Shown here in pieces: positions 1 to 5,644 of a stretch of DNA of 8,209 nucleotides. Numbering within the stretch: position 1 is the stretch's first letter; each line of letters starts with the position of its first letter. The translations under genes and the position numbers were made by a program. The notes beneath the pieces are model-generated. The model searched no databases. It worked only from the letters and a program-made list of their open reading frames with translations, and had not been told where the DNA came from. Source of the DNA: Anaerolinea thermophila (GTDB taxonomy: Bacteria; Chloroflexota; Anaerolineae; Anaerolineales; Villigracilaceae); NCBI GenBank assembly GCA_022729775.1, contig DZBA01000138.1, positions 1 through 8,209 on the forward strand. Reading direction: 5' to 3'.

Positions 1-22
1 TTTGATTTATCGTTCCCTTACC

Positions 23-56
23 ATCGCGGCGCCCTTTAGCGCCGCGATTTTTTTTT
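23..56 (+). terminator. Intrinsic terminator just upstream of rtcB
   Basis: A perfect 10-bp GC-rich inverted repeat (23-32 pairing with 39-48) with a 6-base loop is followed by an unbroken run of nine T (48-56). This is a textbook Rho-independent terminator on the + strand. It presumably ends an upstream gene lying outside the window. Only 26 bases separate its T run from the rtcB start, so it could instead act as an attenuator in the rtcB leader. Confidence 0.9.
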
Positions 57-82
57 GCAACATGAAACAAGGAAAGAACAGC

Positions 83-2485
83 ATGGACATTATTACAGGA
101 AAGATTTTGAAATTGAACAACTGGCCCGACGGAAAGATTATCGGTCTGGCAAAAGAGATTGGAAATCAATTAATACAACAGGGGTTGGAACGCGACGCGG
201 CGCTGGCTCGGCTGGATCAAATCCGCGAAAATCCCGGCGCCTTCCTCGCAGATTCATCCGCTGCTGAACTTGCGCGTGAGTGCATCCGCATTACACAAAG
301 CGATGCGCCATCCGACGAGACCTTGCGCGAGAGTCCCCTTCCCTTCCCAATTTGGGGCAGGGAAAATATTGACGTGGAAGCCATCAAGCAGATGGAGAAT
401 GCCATGCGGCTGCCCATCGCGGTCAGCGGCGCGTTAATGCCCGACGCGCACGTCGGTTATGGACTTCCCATCGGCGGCGTGCTGGCAACGGACAACGCCG
501 TCATTCCGTATGCTGTGGGTGTGGACATTGCCTGTTTTACTGGTGATACGAAAATTCCTTTGCTAGATGGAAATACGTACACGTTGGAGGAACTTGCCGA
601 TAGGGATGGTCATTTCTATGTTTACGCCTGCAAACCTGACGGAAAAATTGTTATTGCGCCCGCTACCGCAATGAAGACGAGAGCGAATGCCGAATTGGTT
701 GAGGTAACTCTTGATAACGGCGAAAAAATTTTATGCACGCCTGATCATGAATTTATGCTCCGCGACGGTGCATACCTGCAAGCGATTGATCTTGCGACAG
801 GCGAATCGCTCATGCCTTTTTATTCGCAACTTGACCCCGAAGGCTACGTGAGAATTCAACAGAATTACTCTGGCAATTGGCATCGGGCGCATTGGATGGT
901 GGCGCGGTCGGGATTAATGGGCGATATTCCCAAATTTGAAGGTCAGAGCCTTGTCATTCATCACAAAGATTTCAACGAGGCAAATAACGATCCATCGAAT
1001 TTGGAATTCATGGGTGACAGTGACCACTCCGCTTATCATCGGTCATTGGTGGAAAGAAATACTCACTGGCAGTCGGAAGAATTTGAAAAACGGAGAAAAG
1101 AGGCGTTAGCCGCAAAAGCCAAAACCGAAGAAGGCTATAGTTATTTTGCTCAACGCGGGAGTAAGAACTTTAAATCGTATTGGGAAAACGATTATGAAAG
1201 AGCAAAAGCAAATTGCGCGGGCAACGGCGAACGTGGCAAGCCTTTTCTTGTCGCTCGAAACGCAAGCGAAAAAGGTCGGGCGTTAAGCAAGGAAGTAGCT
1301 GCTCGCGTTCATGTTTGCGATATTTGCGGAGAAGAAGTCAAGTCGTATATTGGCTTGTACAATCACAGGCGGCTTGCACATGGCGTGCTTGGAAAACTAT
1401 TTAATCATACCGTTGTGTCTGTGCGGCGCGTCAGTGAGCGTAGAGATGTATACTGCCTCTCTGTTCCTGAATATCATAACTTTGCGCTTGCTGCTGGCGT
1501 TTTTGTTCATAACTGTCGCATGAGGCTTTCTCTATACGAAGTCTCGCCGCATCTGCTTGGACAGAAGAAAGGTTTGTTTGAAAACGCTTTATGGGATGAG
1601 ACTGCGTTTGGTATGGGATCAAAATGGACGGGCAGCAAACGCGCGCAGCATCAAGTATTGGATGATGAAGCGTGGTATGCGACGAAGCAACTCAAAATGT
1701 TGAAAGATACCGCGATGAACCAACTCGGCACAAGCGGAACTGGAAACCATTTTGTCGAGTGGGGCGTGTTCCGCTTACATGAGCCGATGTTTGGATTGCA
1801 ACCCGGCGATTATCTTGCGCTGCTTTCACACAGCGGCTCGCGCGGAGTCGGCGCAAAAATCGCGGACAGGTTCAGCAAGCTGGCAATGGAGAAACATCCC
1901 GACCTCGATAAAAGCGCGCGGCATCTCGCGTGGCTTTCACTGGATTCGGAAGACGGTCAGGAATATTGGCTTTCGATGGAACTTGCGGGAAGGTTCGCTT
2001 CGGCGAATCATTACATCATTCACAAGCGCGTTGCTTCAGCCGTTGGGTTGAAGGAAGTTGCGGCGGTGGAGAATCATCACAATTTCGCATGGCATGAATC
2101 CCTGCCTGACGGACAAAATGTTGTCGTGCATCGGAAAGGAGCAACCCCCGCGGGCGCGGGTGTATTGGGGGTTATCCCCGGTTCAATGGGAGACGCGGGT
2201 TACGTGGTACGCGGGCGCGGCGTGAGCGAATCCATCAAGTCCGCTTCACACGGCGCGGGACGCTTGATGAGTCGGAAAGCGGCGCTCAACTCCATCAGCA
2301 AATTGTCGCGGGATGAATATCTCAAACAACGCGGCGTGACTCTGCTCGGCGGCGGGATGGACGAATCGCCACAGGCATACAAGCCCATTGACGAAGTCAT
2401 CTCTGCACAGCAAGACCTTGTGGATGTGATTGGCAAGTTCACGCCAAGAATTGTCCGCATGGCAGATGAGCCGGGTGACAATTAG
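83..2485 (+). CDS. rtcB: RNA-splicing ligase RtcB, interrupted by an intein
   Basis: RtcB is a GTP- and Mn2+-dependent ligase that joins RNA 3'-phosphate or 2',3'-cyclic phosphate ends to 5'-OH ends, in RNA repair or tRNA splicing in the cytosol. The frame encodes an 800-aa precursor; removing the 327-aa intein leaves 473 aa, normal for the family. Visible motifs are PDAHVGYGLPIGG, GVDIA plus Cys478 (metal ligands Asp148 and Cys478), GTGNHFVEW (His556), SHSGSRGVG (His583), ENHHNFAWHE (His665/666), VHRKGATPAGAG, and SHGAGR, whose His723 (396 in the spliced protein) is the expected guanylylated nucleophile. The ATG at 83 is preferred because AAGGAAAG lies six bases upstream; an in-frame ATG at 62 lacks such a site, and a TTG at position 2 lies before the terminator. 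No rtcA or archease gene is visible nearby. Family assignment is secure; activity depends on protein splicing. Confidence 0.96.
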   Translation: MDIITGKILKLNNWPDGKIIGLAKEIGNQLIQQGLERDAALARLDQIRENPGAFLADSSAAELARECIRITQSDAPSDETLRESPLPFPIWGRENIDVEAIKQMENAMRLPIAVSGALMPDAHVGYGLPIGGVLATDNAVIPYAVGVDIACFTGDTKIPLLDGNTYTLEELADRDGHFYVYACKPDGKIVIAPATAMKTRANAELVEVTLDNGEKILCTPDHEFMLRDGAYLQAIDLATGESLMPFYSQLDPEGYVRIQQNYSGNWHRAHWMVARSGLMGDIPKFEGQSLVIHHKDFNEANNDPSNLEFMGDSDHSAYHRSLVERNTHWQSEEFEKRRKEALAAKAKTEEGYSYFAQRGSKNFKSYWENDYERAKANCAGNGERGKPFLVARNASEKGRALSKEVAARVHVCDICGEEVKSYIGLYNHRRLAHGVLGKLFNHTVVSVRRVSERRDVYCLSVPEYHNFALAAGVFVHNCRMRLSLYEVSPHLLGQKKGLFENALWDETAFGMGSKWTGSKRAQHQVLDDEAWYATKQLKMLKDTAMNQLGTSGTGNHFVEWGVFRLHEPMFGLQPGDYLALLSHSGSRGVGAKIADRFSKLAMEKHPDLDKSARHLAWLSLDSEDGQEYWLSMELAGRFASANHYIIHKRVASAVGLKEVAAVENHHNFAWHESLPDGQNVVVHRKGATPAGAGVLGVIPGSMGDAGYVVRGRGVSESIKSASHGAGRLMSRKAALNSISKLSRDEYLKQRGVTLLGGGMDESPQAYKPIDEVISAQQDLVDVIGKFTPRIVRMADEPGDN
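842..1069 (+). other. HNH-type homing endonuclease segment of the intein
   Basis: Within the intein (precursor residues about 254-329) the sequence has the signature of an HNH endonuclease: VIHHKDFNEANNDPSNLEF followed by DHSAYH. His293/His294, Asn302 or Asn306 and His315/His319 are the candidate catalytic and metal-binding residues. The order 'HH-x-D-(short loop)-NN-x-P-x-NLE-...-H-x3-H' is typical of HNH domains in homing elements. No LAGLIDADG motif was seen in the intein. The expected role is cutting intein-free rtcB alleles to drive homing. Domain edges are approximate. Confidence 0.85.
1316..1381 (+). other. C2H2 zinc-finger-like segment in the intein
   Basis: Precursor residues 412-433 read C-x2-C-x12-H-x4-H (Cys412, Cys415, His428, His433), with the Leu and hydrophobic spacing seen in classical C2H2 fingers. 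It lies between the HNH region and the C-terminal half of the splicing domain. It most likely helps the endonuclease bind DNA; the pattern match is seen directly, and zinc binding is inferred. Confidence 0.7.
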
Positions 2486-2525
2486 AATACAGGTCATGAT
2501 TGTAAAAAATCATGACCTGTATTTT
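2486..2525 (+). terminator. Intrinsic terminator of rtcB
   Basis: It begins directly after the rtcB stop codon. A perfect 15-bp inverted repeat (2486-2500 with 2509-2523) with an 8-base A-rich loop runs into TTTT at 2522-2525. The T run is short, but the stem is long and perfect. There is no T run on the opposite strand, so it should act only for rtcB. Confidence 0.87.
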
Positions 2526-2547
2526 CGTGTATCATTAACGAATCACA

Positions 2548-2555
2548 AAAGGAGA
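2548..2555 (+). promoter_or_regulatory. Strong Shine-Dalgarno site for the two-helix membrane protein gene
   Basis: AAAGGAGA lies about five bases before the ATG at 2560. It is the clearest ribosome binding site in the window and settles the start of the following gene. Confidence 0.85.
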
Positions 2556-2559
2556 CCAC

Positions 2560-2979
2560 ATGTCAAAACTCGACTCACCAGAATTCAGGCAATACATTCT
2601 TGAAAAAATCAAGAAAGACAACACGATGGACGAGAAATTGAACGACATACTCGTTGAAATTTGCGAAACAGCGAATGTCCGCTGGGAGGAGGCTCAAAAA
2701 TTCGTTGATGAACTACAAGCGGAAAAAAAGTACGAAATCCACTTGTATCGTAGTTCAAAGTTTGCCATTGTCTCGGCAATCTCTTTTATTTTCGGAATAG
2801 CAATACTTGGTTATTTAATATATAGCGGAAGTTCAGGCACACTAAGCGGGGAAGATTTGGAAAATGCTGAAAGTGTGCTGACAGCAGGAATTACCCTGAC
2901 TTTGGTGGGCATTATCGGCGGTTTGAAAAATATGAAAGGGATATGGGAAGTTATCATAAAAAAGTTTGACATCCGGTAA
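2560..2979 (+). CDS. Small two-helix membrane protein of unknown function
   Basis: I do not recognise this 139-aa protein. The N-terminal 67 residues are charged and predicted helical, including a segment around residues 39-57 (NVRWEEAQKFVDELQAEKK). They are followed by two likely transmembrane helices at about 68-88 and 105-121, joined by a short acidic loop (GEDLENAE), and a basic tail. Both termini would face the cytosol by the positive-inside rule, since Lys/Arg cluster before helix 1 and after helix 2. The gene stands alone between the rtcB terminator and a convergent operon whose last stop codon is nine bases away. It is more AT-rich than the - strand genes. The start is fixed by a strong Shine-Dalgarno site. 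No catalytic motif is visible; a structural or regulatory membrane role is possible but unsupported. Confidence 0.82.
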   Translation: MSKLDSPEFRQYILEKIKKDNTMDEKLNDILVEICETANVRWEEAQKFVDELQAEKKYEIHLYRSSKFAIVSAISFIFGIAILGYLIYSGSSGTLSGEDLENAESVLTAGITLTLVGIIGGLKNMKGIWEVIIKKFDIR

Positions 2980-2988
2980 GGCGGGAAA

Positions 2989-3594
2989 TCAAGCCAGCGC
3001 GTCAATGGCTTTCAAAAAATTGACGGTCATTCGCGCAGTTGCGCCCCAGAGCATCTCGCCATCGTAGGGATGGTAGGCAATCAACGATCTTTCAGAGCCG
3101 CGAAAAAATGAAAACTCCCAATAATGATTGCGGTCTGCAAGCCACAAAAGCGGAATGCTAAACACGCGCGCAACCTCAAAACCTGACACTTTGAAAGCAT
3201 AAGGAAAAGGAATTACGCCTACTACCGGGGTTACGCGGAAACTGCTGATGGTAATCAACTGCTGCAACCTGCCCAATACCTTCACATCGCTGTAACCCAA
3301 ACCAATTTCCTCATTGGCTTCACGCAAAGCAGTTTGCTCAGGGACAGTCTCTCCATCGTCGCACGCGCCGCCGGGGAAAGAGACCTGTCCCTTATGAGAT
3401 TCAACGCGGTCAGTGCGGCGCGTAAACAGTAGATGCCATTCATCCTTGAAAAAGAAAAGCGGAATCAACACCGCCGCGCAGCGATGTTCCTCACCGGGCT
3501 TGGCAGAAAGTTCCGCGTACCCGTCTGTATCAGGCGCGCGCTGCTGCATGTCAGAAAGTTTTTGGATAAGATAAGATTCGCTTAGTTCGTACAT
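2989..3594 (-). CDS. Nudix hydrolase, CoA pyrophosphatase-like (NudL/UPF0035 type)
   Basis: This 201-aa protein should hydrolyse a nucleoside-diphosphate derivative in the cytosol. The stretch LLFTRRTDRVESHKGQVSFPGG (residues 55-76) followed by TALREANEEIGL (88-99) matches the CoA-pyrophosphatase branch, in which GQVSFPGG precedes the Nudix box. The REANEEIGL Mg2+-binding core is intact (Arg91, Glu92, Glu95, Glu96). The gap between the GG and REU parts is one residue longer than the strict Gx5Ex7REUxEExGU pattern; I recall the same spacing in E. coli NudL, which supports the subgroup. CoA or its oxidised or acylated forms are the likely substrates, but other NDP-X compounds are possible. It is the last gene of the operon, and its ATG overlaps the trmI stop by one base (TAATG). 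No good Shine-Dalgarno site is seen, which fits translational coupling. Confidence 0.88.
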   Translation of the reverse strand: MYELSESYLIQKLSDMQQRAPDTDGYAELSAKPGEEHRCAAVLIPLFFFKDEWHLLFTRRTDRVESHKGQVSFPGGACDDGETVPEQTALREANEEIGLGYSDVKVLGRLQQLITISSFRVTPVVGVIPFPYAFKVSGFEVARVFSIPLLWLADRNHYWEFSFFRGSERSLIAYHPYDGEMLWGATARMTVNFLKAIDALA

Positions 3595-4430
3595 TATGTA
3601 TTATCTTGAATGCTCACTTCATTTGCCAGTTCCCTGCCGCGCGGGTCATCCGATGGTTCGATTTTGCGCGCAAAGAGCAGATAGCCGGTATGCGCCACCA
3701 TGCGGTCTACCGGGCGGAAATGGGTCGGGTCGGATTTGTAGTAACGCAATAATATTTCACAGACTTCAACAAAGGCAAACAGGTTTTTCTTTAGGACGGG
3801 CAATATTTTTTCAGCCTGAGTCGCAGTGGGAATAATCGTGCTGAAAAATCCACCGGGCTTGAGCGCGGCGCGCACTTGCGGAATGTATTCCTGCGGATGC
3901 TGTACATCGAGGAAAAACGCGTCCACATCGGTTTCATCGAAACCTTCGCGGATGTCGCGCTGTTTGAATTCAACGCGCGAAGTTAATCCAACCCGTTCGA
4001 TATTTTTGCGCGCAAGATTTTGCACATCCGGCTTTTGCTCATAAGAGATGACTTTGCCATGCTCGCCGACTGCCGTTGCCAGCGCAATGGTCACAGAGCC
4101 GGAACCGGTGCCAGCCTCCATCACACGTTGACCGGGCGCGATGCCCATTGTGACGAGAATGTAACCAATGTCTTTTGGATATAAAATTTGCGTAGTGCGC
4201 GGCAATTCGTTCAAGATGTCGGCAAGCGAGGGCTGCAATAAAAAGAAAGGCGCGCCAGTGTGACTAAAGACCTGTGTTCCCCAATTGCTGCCGATCAAAT
4301 TATCATGCTTGATAACGCCGCGATGCGTTTGCAGCTCGCCGCCTGCTTTGAGCGTAAGGATAATATGCTTATGGCTGAGACCGACCAGCTGGGCAAGGTC
4401 GCCGTCACGCGCGATGGATGAATAACTCAT
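3594..4430 (-). CDS. trmI: tRNA (adenine(58)-N1)-methyltransferase TrmI
   Basis: TrmI uses S-adenosylmethionine to form m1A58 in the T-loop of tRNA, stabilising the tRNA elbow; bacterial enzymes are homotetramers. The 278-aa length is typical. The N-terminal 70 residues form the small beta domain of the family. RTTQILYPKDIGYI (78-91) is the signature before the Rossmann fold. EAGTGSGSVT (105-114) is SAM motif I, YEQKP (130-134) carries the ribose-binding acid, and PVDRMVAHTGYLLFAR (240-255) is the conserved C-terminal signature. Motif IV reads FLDVQHPQEY (173-182), whereas better-known members have D-x-x-x-P-W here, so the usual Trp is missing. The ATG overlaps the stop of the upstream PrsW-like gene in an ATGA junction, and a GGAG lies about 12 bases upstream. 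The function is confident; the variant motif IV may be a lineage trait. Confidence 0.93.
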   Translation of the reverse strand: MSYSSIARDGDLAQLVGLSHKHIILTLKAGGELQTHRGVIKHDNLIGSNWGTQVFSHTGAPFFLLQPSLADILNELPRTTQILYPKDIGYILVTMGIAPGQRVMEAGTGSGSVTIALATAVGEHGKVISYEQKPDVQNLARKNIERVGLTSRVEFKQRDIREGFDETDVDAFFLDVQHPQEYIPQVRAALKPGGFFSTIIPTATQAEKILPVLKKNLFAFVEVCEILLRYYKSDPTHFRPVDRMVAHTGYLLFARKIEPSDDPRGRELANEVSIQDNT

Positions 4431-5644
4431 GTGATGCTTATACTCCGTGATTCTTTAGGCGTTCTTAATTTACGATTTGACGCAATGAGAATGACCAACA
4501 TCCCCACGCCAAGTATCACCATGCCGCATAACGCGGCAGGCGCAATGGTAAAAAGCCACTCCGGTTTACCAACCCCGCCAGCAATGGCGGAAACTCCCGC
4601 GGCAATGGCGCAGGCGTTCCAAATTCCGTGAATGGTGACAGCGGAAAAATACGCGCCGATCAATCGCCATATCTTTTTTTCGCGGAAGGCGGATGCAATT
4701 CCCCAGCCGACCAAACCTGAAGCGGTGATGTGAAGCAGGCTCGTCCCGGCGCGCACCATGACGATAATCCCCCAAGACGCGGAACCATCCGCGCTGGCGT
4801 TCAAACTTTCCATCAAGGCAAAGGCTGCGCCGCTGAATAATCCCAGCACAAAACCTTGCGCGGGCGATTCGAGGCTGCGCGCAAAAAACCAAACAGCCAA
4901 AGGTTTGAATAGTTCTTCAATCAAGGGGACAATAACCGAGATGAAAAAAAGCACGGTGGCAATCACGCCCGGTTTGAGGATATAAGGCGCGAGCAATTGT
5001 AAAATGGCGTTTTCACTCGTTTCATTCTTAATCAAGTCCACAAGATTGATGACTTCATTCAACACATTCGGCTGCATGGCGATCCATATAAAAGCGACGA
5101 TGAGAATAAGAATGAGAACAACAACTTCGAGCATGACCATCACCAATGGGCTGAGAGTCATCCCCAAGCCAAAGACGCCAAACGCGCGCCAACGCAGACC
5201 GAGGTCAATGCCGCGCGTTCCAATGCCGAGCAAAACCCATATTGGCGGAAGGATGATAAGCAGAGTCAAGAAAGGCAGGGTCAGCGTCGAAAGCCAGGAA
5301 ATTTCCGCGTAGGCAATGACCGCGCCAATGGGCAGCGCGAAAAATATCAACCCGAAGGCTGGAATAAATTGCCATTCTGAAAATGGAAACCGCGCGGATG
5401 AATCAGCCGAGTCGCGCCGCATTGTTTTTTGCAAAACAAACCACGCGCAAATCAACACCAGCAAGGCTTGAAATCCAAACGCCGCCGCGCCGATCATTGT
5501 GGATGCGGGGTTTGCGCCTTCGCCGAATAAATCAACCAGCGACATCACGCCCATGCCCGCTGAAATAAGCACAAGTCCTGCAGCGCTAATTCCAAGCGCG
5601 ATGAGAGTCAAAAGGGAAGCCCAGTGTATTTGGTTACGCGTCAT
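4427..5644 (-). CDS. PrsW-family intramembrane metalloprotease-like protein
   Basis: This is a 405-aa, very hydrophobic protein with roughly nine to ten membrane helices. The C-terminal half carries the family motifs in order: PLIEELFKPLA (240-250, the EExxKP motif), GAAFALMESLNA (272-283, with Glu279), RAGTSLLHITASGLVGWG (298-315, with His305) and IHGIWNACA (338-346, with His339 and Asn343). In Bacillus subtilis, PrsW cleaves the anti-sigma factor RsiW within the membrane; the substrate here is unknown and no anti-sigma gene is seen. The N-terminal 180 residues add several helices beyond the catalytic core, as in many Chloroflexota and actinobacterial members. The start overlaps the stop of the preceding gene by one base (TAATG) with only a weak GAGA upstream, suggesting coupled translation. 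Family membership is well supported; proteolytic activity is inferred. Confidence 0.87.
   Translation of the reverse strand: MTRNQIHWASLLTLIALGISAAGLVLISAGMGVMSLVDLFGEGANPASTMIGAAAFGFQALLVLICAWFVLQKTMRRDSADSSARFPFSEWQFIPAFGLIFFALPIGAVIAYAEISWLSTLTLPFLTLLIILPPIWVLLGIGTRGIDLGLRWRAFGVFGLGMTLSPLVMVMLEVVVLILILIVAFIWIAMQPNVLNEVINLVDLIKNETSENAILQLLAPYILKPGVIATVLFFISVIVPLIEELFKPLAVWFFARSLESPAQGFVLGLFSGAAFALMESLNASADGSASWGIIVMVRAGTSLLHITASGLVGWGIASAFREKKIWRLIGAYFSAVTIHGIWNACAIAAGVSAIAGGVGKPEWLFTIAPAALCGMVILGVGMLVILIASNRKLRTPKESRSISIT

Larger units (their letters stand above)
533..1513 (+). mobile_element. In-frame intein with homing-endonuclease region, in RtcB
   Basis: This 327-aa in-frame insertion is absent from ordinary RtcB and has the complete class 1 splicing set. 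It starts with Cys1 (CFTGDTKIPLLDG, block A), has TPDH at intein residues 69-72 (block B), a block F-like segment CLSVPEYHNFALAAG, and ends FVHN with penultimate His and terminal Asn, followed by Cys+1 of the host protein. Splicing would restore GVDIA-CRMRLS, the expected RtcB active-site sequence, which fixes both boundaries. It is well above mini-intein size (roughly 130-170 aa), because HNH and zinc-finger-like segments sit between the two halves of the Hint fold. The DNA is visibly richer in A and T than the flanking ligase exons, consistent with horizontal arrival. Inteins are known at RtcB in some archaea (for example Pyrococcus horikoshii). All splicing residues are intact, so I infer an active intein. 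Confidence 0.95.

Noticed and set aside
2..82. Upstream extension of the rtcB frame to a TTG at position 2 or an ATG at 62
   Set aside because: The TTG extension would translate through a perfect terminator hairpin, and neither codon has a ribosome binding site; the added residues do not resemble RtcB. The ATG at 83 has AAGGAAAG six bases upstream.
2528..2536. TATCAT as a -10 box for the two-helix membrane protein gene
   Set aside because: The position is plausible, but no -35-like hexamer lies 16-18 bases upstream (that region is the terminator stem), so support is too weak to list.
2977..2991. Bidirectional terminator between the convergent genes
   Set aside because: Only nine bases separate the stop codons and no inverted repeat with a T run was found there.
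3366..3447. Nudix gene as a MutT/8-oxo-dGTPase
   Set aside because: The GQVSFPGG lead-in and the one-residue-longer spacing to REANEEIGL fit the CoA-pyrophosphatase branch better than MutT.
5004..5312. 102-aa + strand frame opposite the PrsW-like gene
   Set aside because: It is rich in Met/Thr/Arg and reads as the antisense image of hydrophobic membrane codons; no domain or ribosome binding site is visible.
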